Counted from the stretch's first letter, positions 19,236-27,171 are shown. The stretch: 45,548 bases of DNA from Aequorivita vitellina (GCF_022008365.1 NZ_JAIRBA010000031.1:1-45548), one strand, 5' to 3'. Program-made: numbers and translations. Notes: generated by a model from the sequence alone, not told the origin.

Positions 19236-19276
19236 GTTGATTTTCTTATATTTAATATTTCACATAAAAAATCAAC
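19236..19276 (+). other. Inverted repeat ending at the start codon of the next gene
   Basis: GTTGATTTT (19236-19244) and AAAATCAAC (19268-19276) are perfect 9-bp inverted arms with a 23-nt AT-rich loop. The distal arm ends 1 bp before the ATG at 19278, so a hairpin in mRNA would close off the translation start. Confidence 0.45.
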
Positions 19277-19277
19277 T

Positions 19278-20657
19278 ATGAAAAATCTATTACTCCCGCT
19301 CTGCTTTTTTATATTTTCAACATTGGTCTTCTCTCAAGATGTAAGTATCGAATTGTTTAAAGATAATTTCAACCAACCTTTGAGCTTGCAACATGCGAAT
19401 GATGACCGATTATTTGTTGTTGAAAAAGGTGGAAAAGTAAAAATAATTCAAGTTAATGGCACCGTTAACACTACCCCGTATTTAGATATTTCGGCACAAA
19501 TTACAACGAATGGTGAACGCGGCTTGCTCGGCCTCGCATTTCATCCCAATTATGCCAACAATGGCTTCTTTTATGTGAATTATACCGACACCAACGGCGA
19601 TACGCAGATTTCTAGATTTTCAGTAGATAGCAACAATCCCGATTTGGCCGACTTCAATTCAGAATTACCTCTTATAAGCTACGATCAACCCGCCTCAAAC
19701 CATAATGGCGGTAATCTGGCATTCGGCCCAGATGGTTATCTCTATATTGCTTCTGGCGATGGTGGCGGTAGTGGCGACCCAAACGACAGAGGTCAAGACT
19801 TAATTTATCCGTTGGGGAAAATACTGCGGATAGATGTTGATAACCCCACTGGTGGGAATAATTACGGCATTCCGGCTACTAATCCATTTGTAGGAGATCC
19901 AAATGCCTTAGATGAAATTTGGGCATACGGCTTGCGAAACCCGTGGCGTTTTTCATTCGATTTTACCGAGAATAATATTTGGATTGCCGATGTGGGGCAA
20001 ACTAGCAGAGAAGAAATAAACCGAGCGAACATAACTGAAGCAGGCTTAAATTACGGCTGGAGATGCTACGAAGGCACCCAACCGTTTAACACACAAAATT
20101 GTCCACCTCAATCTGAAATGACTTTTCCGCTGGCCGAATATACTCACACTAGTGGCAATTGTTCCATTTCGGGCGGCTTTGTTTATCGCGGTTCAATTTA
20201 TACAGATATTTATGGCCTTTACTTTTTTGCAGACTTTTGCAGCGGATTAATTGGCACAGTTGACGATGCCGGAAACTTAGTGGAACACGGCACTTTTACA
20301 GGAAGTTGGGTTTCCTTTGGCGAAGACGTTACTAAAGAACTATACCTACTTGATCTTGGTGGTTCTATTTATAAAATTAAAGGCGACGAAATCGCAAGCA
20401 CTGAAGATTTTTCAATTGAAAATACGCTGAGTATGCTTCCAAATCCGGCTTCGGAAAATGTTTCTTTTAGTTTAAATAATGAACAACTTAACAGCATTTC
20501 ACTATTCGATGTTCGCGGACGTTTGATTATTTCCGAAGAAAATATTTTTAACAGTGAAAAAACAATTTCCATTTCAAACTTGAAGTCAGGAATTTATTTC
20601 GCTAAAATTACTTCAACGAAAGCGCAAAACATTATTAAAAAACTAATTGTTCAATAG
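19278..20657 (+). CDS. Secreted PQQ-dependent sugar dehydrogenase-like protein with T9SS sorting domain
   Basis: The 459-aa precursor has a signal peptide (MKNLLLPLCFFIFSTLVFSQ), a six-bladed beta-propeller of the glucose/sorbosone dehydrogenase family, and a C-terminal type A T9SS sorting domain. Propeller landmarks are ERGLLGLAFHPNYANNGFFY, NHNGGNLAFGPDGYLYIASG, LGKILRIDVDNP and EIWAYGLRNPWRFSFD. The last ~70 residues (LSMLPNPASENVSFSL to KKLIVQ) carry the NP-x-x-x motif and GIYFAKI pattern of sorting domains, so the protein should cross the outer membrane through the T9SS that PorD serves. It likely oxidises sugars outside the cell if PQQ is available; substrate unknown. The ATG at 19278 is chosen because the signal peptide begins there. 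Confidence 0.9.
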   Translation: MKNLLLPLCFFIFSTLVFSQDVSIELFKDNFNQPLSLQHANDDRLFVVEKGGKVKIIQVNGTVNTTPYLDISAQITTNGERGLLGLAFHPNYANNGFFYVNYTDTNGDTQISRFSVDSNNPDLADFNSELPLISYDQPASNHNGGNLAFGPDGYLYIASGDGGGSGDPNDRGQDLIYPLGKILRIDVDNPTGGNNYGIPATNPFVGDPNALDEIWAYGLRNPWRFSFDFTENNIWIADVGQTSREEINRANITEAGLNYGWRCYEGTQPFNTQNCPPQSEMTFPLAEYTHTSGNCSISGGFVYRGSIYTDIYGLYFFADFCSGLIGTVDDAGNLVEHGTFTGSWVSFGEDVTKELYLLDLGGSIYKIKGDEIASTEDFSIENTLSMLPNPASENVSFSLNNEQLNSISLFDVRGRLIISEENIFNSEKTISISNLKSGIYFAKITSTKAQNIIKKLIVQ

Positions 20658-20663
20658 TATTTA

Positions 20664-21377
20664 ATGACTTCAAAAAAGGGAAATTTATACCTAATTCCGT
20701 GCCCCATGGGCAATGTGCCACCTTTGGTCGTACTTCCTATTTCAGTAAAAAATGCAGTTGAAAAAATAGATTACTACATTGTTGAGCACGAAAAGAATGC
20801 GCGTCGTTTTATAAAAAGCATTGTACCAGAAAAGCAGCAACCCAAGCTAAAACTTAAGGAAATAAATAAATTTACCCTTCCAGAAGAAATTCCAGCTATG
20901 CTCAATCCGTGTTTGGAAGGGTTTGACGTTGGTGTGATAAGTGATGCCGGTTGCCCCGGGATTGCAGATCCTGGCGCTCGTGCTGTGCATTATGCGCATG
21001 AACTTGAAATTAAAGTGGTTCCGTTGGTAGGGCCATCTTCAATTTTACTGGCCATGATGGCGAGTGGTTTTAATGGGCAGAATTTTGCTTTTAACGGGTA
21101 TTTACCCATTGATAAAGGCGAACGAAAAAGAGAATTAAAACGTTTGGAAAAACTATCAAAAGACCTAGACCAATCGCAACTCTTTATTGAAACCCCCTAT
21201 CGCAACAACCAAATGTTGCAAAGTTTGACCGAGAACCTCAACCCACAAACAAGAATATGTGTGGCCTGCGATATTACGTTGCCTTCAGAATACATAAAAA
21301 CGGCACCTGTGAGCTTGTGGAAAAAAATAAAGGTGGACCTTCATAAAAGACCCACCTTATTTATTATTCAAGGATAA
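20664..21377 (+). CDS. RsmI-like SAM-dependent methyltransferase (tetrapyrrole methylase fold)
   Basis: A 237-aa protein of the tetrapyrrole-methylase superfamily related to RsmI, which 2'-O-methylates 16S rRNA C1402. Visible motifs are GNLYLIPCPMGN (start), DYYIVEHEKNARRFI, the SAM-binding region VGVISDAGCPGIADPGA, and PLVGPSSILLAMMASGFNGQNFAFNGYLP. The C-terminal half is shorter than in canonical RsmI (about 280 aa) and lacks a clear C-terminal wing, so the target RNA site should be treated as unproven. Bacteroidota commonly carry both this short form and a true RsmI. It follows the dehydrogenase by 6 bp. Its final codons include a hairpin that may act as terminator before the convergent gene. 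Confidence 0.85.
   Translation: MTSKKGNLYLIPCPMGNVPPLVVLPISVKNAVEKIDYYIVEHEKNARRFIKSIVPEKQQPKLKLKEINKFTLPEEIPAMLNPCLEGFDVGVISDAGCPGIADPGARAVHYAHELEIKVVPLVGPSSILLAMMASGFNGQNFAFNGYLPIDKGERKRELKRLEKLSKDLDQSQLFIETPYRNNQMLQSLTENLNPQTRICVACDITLPSEYIKTAPVSLWKKIKVDLHKRPTLFIIQG
21330..21368 (+). terminator. Putative terminator hairpin within the 3' end of the RsmI-like gene
   Basis: AAGGTGG (21330-21336) and CCACCTT (21352-21358) form a 7-bp stem with a 15-nt loop, followed by ATTTATTATT. It lies inside the coding sequence. Only 6 bp separate this gene from the convergent gene, so no intergenic room exists for a terminator. Confidence 0.4.
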
Positions 21378-21383
21378 TAAATA

Positions 21384-22031
21384 TTAGATTATTCTCGGTT
21401 TTTTATTCGCCACTATATGCGAAGTATCATATCCCGAAAACTTGCGCAAGTAGTAACGGATTGAAGTACCGTTAGCATCTTCAAATCGATTTGTTCCTGC
21501 ACTTCTAAGGAATTTTTTTACATTTCCAGCACCAGCTAAATGGGCAGCGGCTAAAATTCCAGATTCGGTAATTTTAACACCAGCCATTGTTTTACCAACG
21601 GAACGCTTAATGTCTTTGCGTAAAATCCACTTATTTAATGATGTGTAAGCCATAAATGCAGCTTCTTGCTGGCGGGTATCGAAAAGAAAATTATCGGCAT
21701 TCTTAAGCCCCATCATTCTAAGAGTTGCTCGTGAAAACTGATATTTCCCCATATAACCATAATCGTTAACGATTTGGTAATCCCCTCTCGATTCTTTAAA
21801 ACCAAGCGCTTCTTTAAATCCTAAATAGGTTTTTCCCAAAAATAAATTAAATTGTGGGTTCACAGGAACTAATAATGGAGTAAGCTCAGCTTCTGTGGGA
21901 ACGTGATAGAATAACTCTAATCCTTCTGTGCTAAAGGCAGAAAAATCGTGGTTTTCCTTTGTATTGAAACCTGTCCCTACTAGTACGGTAACAACAAGTA
22001 AAACTGCAATTACAAATATTCTTTTTTTCAT
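21384..22031 (-). CDS. Lysozyme-like (SLT-type) secreted protein, paralog A
   Basis: The 215-aa protein has an N-terminal signal or anchor (MKKRIFVIAVLLVVTVLVGTG). Its lysozyme-like core is GFKESRGDYQIVNDYGYMGKYQFSRATL, listed here by its key points: Glu in ESRG (about residue 79), the YGYMGKYQF motif, and a later AAAHLAGAGNVKKFL. This combination resembles the SLT/GH23-type fold, with the Glu in ESxGxY as the likely catalytic acid, so peptidoglycan cleavage is inferred. Similar flavobacterial proteins are often annotated as peptidoglycan-binding. The neighbouring gene (22172-22813) is a clear paralog sharing every listed motif. It has a separate promoter box (22078-22085) behind the neighbour's terminator. 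Confidence 0.75.
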   Translation of the reverse strand: MKKRIFVIAVLLVVTVLVGTGFNTKENHDFSAFSTEGLELFYHVPTEAELTPLLVPVNPQFNLFLGKTYLGFKEALGFKESRGDYQIVNDYGYMGKYQFSRATLRMMGLKNADNFLFDTRQQEAAFMAYTSLNKWILRKDIKRSVGKTMAGVKITESGILAAAHLAGAGNVKKFLRSAGTNRFEDANGTSIRYYLRKFSGYDTSHIVANKKPRII

Positions 22032-22077
22032 TGAGTTTTAAAATTCGAACGTATAATTACGTCTTCGTTTCAGCCGG

Positions 22078-22085
22078 CAAAGATA
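22078..22085 (-). promoter_or_regulatory. -7 box for lysozyme-like paralog A
   Basis: The minus strand reads TATCTTTG, an exact TAnnTTTG match 46 bp before the ATG at 22031 and downstream of the paralog B terminator. The -33 element is weak. Confidence 0.5.
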
Positions 22086-22134
22086 ATACTTTTTTTAATA
22101 ATCTGATTTGTAGGCTGTTAAATAAATATTAAAT

Positions 22135-22166
22135 AAAAAAACCAGGCTTGTCAACCTGGTTTTTTC
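22135..22166 (-). terminator. Terminator of lysozyme-like paralog B
   Basis: The stem AAACCAGG / CCTGGTTT with loop CTTGTCAA (22147-22154) is flanked by A- and T-runs on both sides, so it can work in either direction. It lies just past the stop of the gene at 22172. Confidence 0.8.
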
Positions 22167-22171
22167 AATAA

Positions 22172-22813
22172 TTATAATGTCGCTCTGGCGTTGTTATCAG
22201 GGAGGATTTGTGAAATATCGTAACCTACAAAGCGTTTCATGTATTTTGTAATTGGTACATGATTGGCATCTTTGAATACGATTTCACCATTGCTATCCAG
22301 AAATTTTTTCACATTTCCGGCTCCTCCTAAATGTGCCGCCGCCACTAGGCCCGATTCGGTTATTTTTATACCATTAATTGTTTGACCAACAAATTCATCA
22401 ATATAATCTCTAAGTACCCATTTGTTTTTAGAAATTAAAGCTTCAAAAGCTTTTTCTTGTAACAAAGGGCTATTTAAAAATTGAGATGTATTGTAAATTC
22501 CTACCCAATTAAGAGTAGAACGGCCAAACTGGTATTTGCCTAAATAACCCAATCTGTTTACGGCTTTGTAATTACCACTGCTTTCACTAAAGCCGAGGTC
22601 ATAACTAAAGCCATGGAACGACTTCCCAAGATAGGGAATACCCGCTTGGGAATTCAAATTCACTTCATACTCGTAAGGAACATTGGCAACGCTCCCTACG
22701 GGATTTGTAATGAATATAGAACTGCTGTAATCTACTTTCTTTGAAGAGAATGCCATTGCAACAAAAACTGCAACAGCCAGCAGCGCAGACAATTTCATAA
22801 AACGTTTTGTCAT
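22172..22813 (-). CDS. Lysozyme-like (SLT-type) secreted protein, paralog B
   Basis: This 213-aa protein has a signal peptide (MTKRFMKLSALLAVAVFVAMAFS) and the same core as paralog A: FSESSGNYKAVNRLGYLGKYQFGRSTL (seen as ESSGNY, LGYLGKYQFG), GLVAAAHLGGAGNVKKFL, then FKDANHVPITKYMKRFVGYDIS. The ESxGNY Glu is the probable catalytic residue; cell-wall lytic activity is inferred. The two paralogs have diverged widely outside the motifs, so the duplication is old. It is preceded by a 270-bp gene-free region containing a palindromic site (22946-22973). Genes nearby (mltG, dapF) also concern the cell wall. Confidence 0.75.
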   Translation of the reverse strand: MTKRFMKLSALLAVAVFVAMAFSSKKVDYSSSIFITNPVGSVANVPYEYEVNLNSQAGIPYLGKSFHGFSYDLGFSESSGNYKAVNRLGYLGKYQFGRSTLNWVGIYNTSQFLNSPLLQEKAFEALISKNKWVLRDYIDEFVGQTINGIKITESGLVAAAHLGGAGNVKKFLDSNGEIVFKDANHVPITKYMKRFVGYDISQILPDNNARATL

Positions 22814-22945
22814 GTTTTACTTAGTTTAAATTATAATTATCGCGTCATCGCTTTGTGCGAGACGAAATAAATCTTTAATACAAACACGCATTACGGCAAA
22901 CGCATGTTCGCCGCGCTGTATGAAAAAATCGTGCCAAAGAACGTG

Positions 22946-22973
22946 TGATCATCAATATTACACTTGATAATCA
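22946..22973. promoter_or_regulatory. Operator-like inverted repeat upstream of lysozyme-like paralog B
   Basis: TGATCATCAA (22946-22955) and TTGATAATCA (22964-22973) are 10-bp inverted arms with one mismatch around an 8-bp spacer TATTACAC, the size and symmetry of a dimeric regulator site. It is 133 bp before the paralog B start. No matching regulator gene is in the window. Confidence 0.45.
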
Positions 22974-23021
22974 ATTGCTTATGAAAAATAAGATACTATA
23001 AAAGGGAAGAATAACCATAGC

Positions 23022-23047
23022 GTTAACACAATTTAACCTGTGATAAC
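23022..23047. other. Hairpin downstream of mltG
   Basis: GTTAACACA and TGTGATAAC pair with one mismatch across an 8-nt loop, 37 bp past the mltG stop. There is no U-run, so it may be a weak terminator or an RNA end-protecting stem. The remaining part of 22814-23083 holds no gene. Confidence 0.35.
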
Positions 23048-23083
23048 AAGTGGTTTTAACAAATTAAAAAAAATATGCGTAGT

Positions 23084-24127
23084 TTATCTTTTTAAGCCTT
23101 GCTTATTTACCCACCGCACATATTCGGCTTTGTTTACGTTGTGCTGCGCTAAGTTTTTGGCGAACTTGTGATAACCAAAATTTGTAACATCGGCTACAAA
23201 GTAGTAATAATCGTGCTTTTCGGGATTTAGCACTGCATCTATCGAAGAAATATCGGGCATTGTGATTGGCCCCGGAGGAACGCCAGCATATTTATAGGTA
23301 TTGTACGGCGAATCTAATTCTAAATCTGCATAAAGAACTCTTTTTATAATCTGATTGTAATCGCCACTTTCACGTTTTAACGCGTAAATAACCGTTGGAT
23401 CTGCCTGTAGCAACATTCCAACTTTCAACCTATTAATGTACACCCCTGCCACTCGCGGCCGTTCATCAACCTTTGCTGTTTCCTTCTGAACAATAGAAGC
23501 CAAAGCCATTACCTGTTCTTTTGAAAGGTTTAATTTTTTTGCCTTTTGGGTTCTAGATTCATTCCAAAAACGTTCGTATTCGGTTTTCATTCGGTCGCGG
23601 AAAGTTTCGGCAGCGCTATTCCAATAAAATTCATACGTATTTGGAATATACATGGATAATCCCGTTTCTTTATCTAAGTCAACTTCCTTTAAAAATTCGG
23701 GGTCGGTCATTGCTTTTAAAAGTGAAATGCTATCTGCTTCAATTTGATTTGCAATATGGCCCGCCAAATCTTCCAAACGTTCTTGATTGTTAAATTTCAC
23801 ATTAATCGGAATATTTCTACTGCGAAGCGTATTCACAATATCATTATTGGTCATTCCTTTTTTTATAATGAAATGACCCGGTTTAATGTTTTCAGAATAT
23901 TGCTTTTGGTCTGCAATTGTTCGAAACGATTTGGCATCTTTTAACAGGGGCTCCAACTCGTCAATTACATTATTTATACTCGCATTGGTAGGTATATAAA
24001 CGTGCGCTTCTTTATTATTAAAAGCGGTGTTTCCCGTAAAGGCAGTATCGTAAACATACCACGCAAATGCACCCATACCAACGGCTCCGAGCAAAAAGAC
24101 AATTATTAATATTTTTTTTATATACAT
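23084..24127 (-). CDS. mltG: Endolytic transglycosylase MltG
   Basis: MltG is an inner-membrane lytic transglycosylase that cuts nascent glycan strands and so helps terminate glycan polymerisation. The 347-aa protein has one N-terminal transmembrane helix (KKILIIVFLLGAVGMGAFAW), a LysM-like region (IPTNASINNVIDEL, IKPGHFIIKKGMT), and the YceG catalytic domain. Catalytic E216 lies in ASIVQKETAKVDERPRVAGV, followed by INRLKVGMLLQADPTVIYAL, SPYNTYKYAGVPPGPI and the final HDYYYFVAD. The order dapF-GNAT-mltG on the minus strand with gaps of -4 and 25 bp indicates one operon, pairing diaminopimelate synthesis with glycan processing. Confidence 0.95.
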   Translation of the reverse strand: MYIKKILIIVFLLGAVGMGAFAWYVYDTAFTGNTAFNNKEAHVYIPTNASINNVIDELEPLLKDAKSFRTIADQKQYSENIKPGHFIIKKGMTNNDIVNTLRSRNIPINVKFNNQERLEDLAGHIANQIEADSISLLKAMTDPEFLKEVDLDKETGLSMYIPNTYEFYWNSAAETFRDRMKTEYERFWNESRTQKAKKLNLSKEQVMALASIVQKETAKVDERPRVAGVYINRLKVGMLLQADPTVIYALKRESGDYNQIIKRVLYADLELDSPYNTYKYAGVPPGPITMPDISSIDAVLNPEKHDYYYFVADVTNFGYHKFAKNLAQHNVNKAEYVRWVNKQGLKR

Positions 24128-24152
24128 TTTTTAGAGTATGAATTCAGGATTT

Positions 24153-24680
24153 TCAATTTTGAAATAGTTGATAAAAATATTCACTTTTATATTTCCCTTC
24201 GGAAAAAATCCAATCCTTTTTTAAACCACTTCGTTCAAAACCTGCTTTTTCGAATAATTTAATGCTGCCTTCATTTTCTTCGGTAATACCCGCGAAAATT
24301 TGATGCACTTTTAAATGTTTAAAAGCGTAATTACAGGTGAGTTTTAAAGCTTCGGAAGCAAAGCCTTTCCGTTTATCTTTTTCAGAAAAAATTACAATGC
24401 CAACCCCTACTCTGCTGTGTTTTGGATCGAAGTCGAAAAGATCGATAAACCCAACTTGATCTTCATTTTCACTGTTACAAATTACGAGTCGCAATTGTTG
24501 TACATCGTAAATATCGCGATGGCTGTTTTCTAAATATTGCTGCAGCATGTATTTTGAATAGGGCGTTGTGGTATTGCTCACTTCCCAAAGCGATTCGGTA
24601 TTTTCTAAATTGTACAGAAAATCCAGGTCTGAAAGTTCCAATGCGCGTAAAAAAATATTTTCTCCCTTTAGTGTGTTCAT
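24153..24680 (-). CDS. GNAT family N-acetyltransferase (RimJ/RimL-like)
   Basis: A 175-aa acetyltransferase of the RimJ/RimL/SpeG-like branch: it begins with the typical LKGENIFLRALELSDLDFLY, then GFIDLFDFDPKHSRVGVGIVI, a motif A region KDKRKGFASEALKLTCNYAF and motif B NEGSIKLFEKAGFER. Proteins of this branch acetylate ribosomal or other amino groups, or polyamines; the substrate here is unknown. The ATG at 24680 overlaps the dapF stop as ATGA, a classic coupled arrangement, and is preferred over an ATG two codons earlier. It is the middle gene of dapF-GNAT-mltG. Confidence 0.87.
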   Translation of the reverse strand: MNTLKGENIFLRALELSDLDFLYNLENTESLWEVSNTTTPYSKYMLQQYLENSHRDIYDVQQLRLVICNSENEDQVGFIDLFDFDPKHSRVGVGIVIFSEKDKRKGFASEALKLTCNYAFKHLKVHQIFAGITEENEGSIKLFEKAGFERSGLKKDWIFSEGKYKSEYFYQLFQN

Positions 24681-25450
24681 TTCCAAATTCCTTTAAAAAC
24701 CTGTATTGCTGGTCCTTCCAAATATACATTTTTATAATGCGAACCTTTCTTCTTAAAACGCACTTGCAGTTTGCCGCCGGGGGTTTTTAGCGTGATTGTA
24801 TTTTCTGAAGTTTTACCCGCTTCAAACATTGCAATTGCAACGGCCGTAACCCCCGTGCCGCACGAAAGTGTTTCGTCTTCCACACCGCGTTCATAAGTTC
24901 GAACTGAAAATTTGGCAGTATCAAGCTTTTCAACAAAATTTACATTCGCGCCTTCCTTTCCGTAGATTTTATTTCGAATACTTCTGCCATTGTTGAACAC
25001 ATCAAAATTTTCCAAATCTGAAACTATTTCAATGTGATGCGGCGAACCCGTATTTAAAAAAGTATGGTTTTCAGAAGCATTGATTTTTTCAACATCGTTC
25101 ATTTTTAATGAAACCCAATTATTATTAATCGTCGCTTCGTGCATTCCGTCAACGGCTTCAAAAGTTGTATTATCAGAAATAATTCCCAGAAACTTTGCAA
25201 AATGGACAATACACCTTCCGCCGTTACCGCACATTGTGCTTAGGTTTCCGTCGCTATTGAAATAAACCATTTTAAAATCTGCAGTTGCGTGATTCTCCAA
25301 TAAAAGCAAACCATCAGCGCCTACGCCAAAACGACGATCGCAAATTTTGGCTACGAGCGCGATGTCTTCCTTTGGAAAAAATGTTTCGCGATTATCAATA
25401 ATCACAAAATCGTTGCCCGTGCCCTGGTATTTGTAAAAGGTGAATTCCAT
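24677..25450 (-). CDS. dapF: Diaminopimelate epimerase
   Basis: DapF interconverts LL- and meso-diaminopimelate, the precursor of lysine and of peptidoglycan crosslinks, with two cysteines acting as acid and base. Both are present: C74 in MCGNGGRC and C197 in SCGTGVTA. The start YKYQGTGNDFVIIDN and the central FNSDGNLSTMCGNG are typical. Length 257 aa is normal. It begins the dapF-GNAT-mltG operon, and a TATCTTTG box ends 7 bp before its ATG, so its message should be nearly leaderless. DapA in this window supplies the same pathway. Confidence 0.97.
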   Translation of the reverse strand: MEFTFYKYQGTGNDFVIIDNRETFFPKEDIALVAKICDRRFGVGADGLLLLENHATADFKMVYFNSDGNLSTMCGNGGRCIVHFAKFLGIISDNTTFEAVDGMHEATINNNWVSLKMNDVEKINASENHTFLNTGSPHHIEIVSDLENFDVFNNGRSIRNKIYGKEGANVNFVEKLDTAKFSVRTYERGVEDETLSCGTGVTAVAIAMFEAGKTSENTITLKTPGGKLQVRFKKKGSHYKNVYLEGPAIQVFKGIWK

Positions 25451-25457
25451 AGAAGCG

Positions 25458-25465
25458 CAAAGATA
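25458..25465 (-). promoter_or_regulatory. -7 box immediately upstream of dapF
   Basis: The minus strand reads TATCTTTG, an exact TAnnTTTG match ending 7 bp before the dapF ATG. No good -33 is seen. Confidence 0.5.
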
Positions 25466-25554
25466 TAAAAAGCCACCACGTGTAAGGCTGAAGTTTAGAC
25501 GTTAAATGCAAGTTAAAACTTAAATCTTGGCATACTATTTTCAAGCTATCTTGG

Positions 25555-25674
25555 TTAAATTTGTAGAGGTATTATTAGAATATTTCTTCCAAAGTACAGT
25601 TTTTCATCTCCATCTTCGTAGGATTGAAAAGCTAAAACCGTTAAAAATGCAAAACTTGAGAACAAAGTTTTCAT
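25555..25674 (-). CDS. Possible small secreted peptide, 39 aa
   Basis: An ATG-started frame in the dapF-htrA gap encodes a peptide opening MKTLFSSFAFLTVLAFQS, a plausible signal sequence, then the hydrophilic YEDGDEKLYFG and a hydrophobic end. I do not recognise it. It could be a genuine small exported peptide, the remnant of a longer gene, or chance: the gap is AT-rich and the frame is short. It is divergent from htrA, with 37 bp between starts. No promoter box was found for it. Confidence 0.3.
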   Translation of the reverse strand: MKTLFSSFAFLTVLAFQSYEDGDEKLYFGRNILIIPLQI

Positions 25675-25711
25675 ATAACATAAATGTAGTACTAATTAAA
25701 AAACTTGTACA

Positions 25712-27100
25712 ATGAAACAAACAATCCGTTTATTTCTGGTTGCGCTCTTTGCTGGCGCTATAACACTTGGGGGTTATAAATATTTTGAAGAAGAGAACAC
25801 GATTCGTTTTGAAACCCCGCAGCAATCAAAATTTATACCTACAAGCCTTTCGGCTACGGCTGCCGAAATGACAACCGATTTTACCGAAGCAGCTGAAAAA
25901 ACAGTGCATGCCGTGGTTCACGTAAAAAACACGACGGTAAGCAGGCAACCCACCAATATTTTTGAATATTTACAAGGCGGCGGGCAACCCAGAGCGATGG
26001 TTGGCAGTGGTAGTGGCGTAATAATTTCGCCCGACGGTTATATTGTAACCAACAATCACGTAATTGCAAATGCCACAAATCTTGAAGTTACGCTGAATAA
26101 CAACAAAACCTATAAAGCCGAATTGATAGGTACAGATCCAAATACAGATATTGCCCTGATAAAAATTAAAGACGATAGTGATTTTCCATATATCCCCTTT
26201 GGCGATTCAAACAATGTGAAAATTGGCGAATGGGTACTCGCGGTAGGAAATCCTTTCAATTTAACCTCAACGGTTACCGCAGGTATTATAAGCGCCAAAG
26301 CCCGTGATTTAAATCAATTTGATGGAAATACGCAATCCTTTCTTCAAACCGATGCCGCTGTAAACCGTGGAAACAGTGGTGGTGCGTTGGTTAATACGCG
26401 TGGGGAATTAATTGGTATCAACACGGCTATTACTTCGGAAACTGGGAGTTATGTGGGGTATTCCTTTGCAGTGCCTTCAAACAACGCCCGAAAAGTAATT
26501 GAAGATATACTTGAATACGGAAATGTGCAACGCGGAATTTTAGGCATACAGGTTGGGAATTTAAATCCGCAGCTTATTGAAAAGTATGGAATTAACGTAA
26601 CCCAAGGTGTTTTTGTAGGCGGCATTGAAAAAGGAAGTGGTGCCGATAAGGCGGGTATAAAAAAAGGCGACATCATAAAACAATTGGATGGGTATAAGGT
26701 TACAAAATTTGCCGATCTTTCTGGCTATCTAGGTTCCAAACGCCCAAAAGATGTGGTTGAAGTAACTGTGCTTCGCGATGGTACGGAGCGGAAATTTCCG
26801 GTTGAACTTATAAAGTTAGAAACTTTTGCTATCGACGATTTGGGAGTAGAAGTTAAAAATATTACACCAGAAGAGCTAAAGGCACGAGGCTTAAAAAACG
26901 GTGTAGAAGTAACCCGCGCATTATCGCCCGAAATTGCTCGTTATAAACTGGAAGGCATTATTATAACCCATATAAATGATGAACCCATTAATAATATAAA
27001 CGATGCAAAACGAATTATGAGCCAGCGCGATTATCACACCCCAATAAAAATGACTTTTATGGATGGAAGCGGAAACATCAATTCGTTTATTTTTAGATAG
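25712..27100 (+). CDS. Periplasmic serine protease, HtrA/DegP family (Do)
   Basis: HtrA proteases degrade or refold damaged envelope proteins. The 462-aa protein has a signal/anchor (RLFLVALFAGAITLGGY), a trypsin-like domain with H116 (VTNNHVI), D146 (NTDIALIKI) and S222 (NRGNSGGALVN), and two PDZ domains. PDZ1 spans about 270-365 (RGILGIQVGNL, GADKAGIKKGDIIKQLDG). PDZ2 spans about 375-460 (EVKNITPEEL, EGIIITHINDEPINNINDAK). All catalytic residues are intact. The gene stands alone, with a strong terminator downstream. No promoter of the TAnnTTTG type is obvious, so an alternative sigma factor, for example an ECF envelope-stress type, is possible but not shown. Confidence 0.95.
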   Translation: MKQTIRLFLVALFAGAITLGGYKYFEEENTIRFETPQQSKFIPTSLSATAAEMTTDFTEAAEKTVHAVVHVKNTTVSRQPTNIFEYLQGGGQPRAMVGSGSGVIISPDGYIVTNNHVIANATNLEVTLNNNKTYKAELIGTDPNTDIALIKIKDDSDFPYIPFGDSNNVKIGEWVLAVGNPFNLTSTVTAGIISAKARDLNQFDGNTQSFLQTDAAVNRGNSGGALVNTRGELIGINTAITSETGSYVGYSFAVPSNNARKVIEDILEYGNVQRGILGIQVGNLNPQLIEKYGINVTQGVFVGGIEKGSGADKAGIKKGDIIKQLDGYKVTKFADLSGYLGSKRPKDVVEVTVLRDGTERKFPVELIKLETFAIDDLGVEVKNITPEELKARGLKNGVEVTRALSPEIARYKLEGIIITHINDEPINNINDAKRIMSQRDYHTPIKMTFMDGSGNINSFIFR

Positions 27101-27120
27101 AAACTCGAATATACTTAATA

Positions 27121-27157
27121 AACACCGCTGAAAACCCAAATTTACAGCGGTGTTTTT
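27121..27157 (+). terminator. Terminator of the htrA-family gene
   Basis: AACACCGCTG (27121-27130) pairs with CAGCGGTGTT (27145-27154), a 10-bp GC-rich stem followed by a T-run. It begins 20 bp after the stop codon. Confidence 0.9.
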
Positions 27158-27171
27158 ATTATGCGTTTTTA

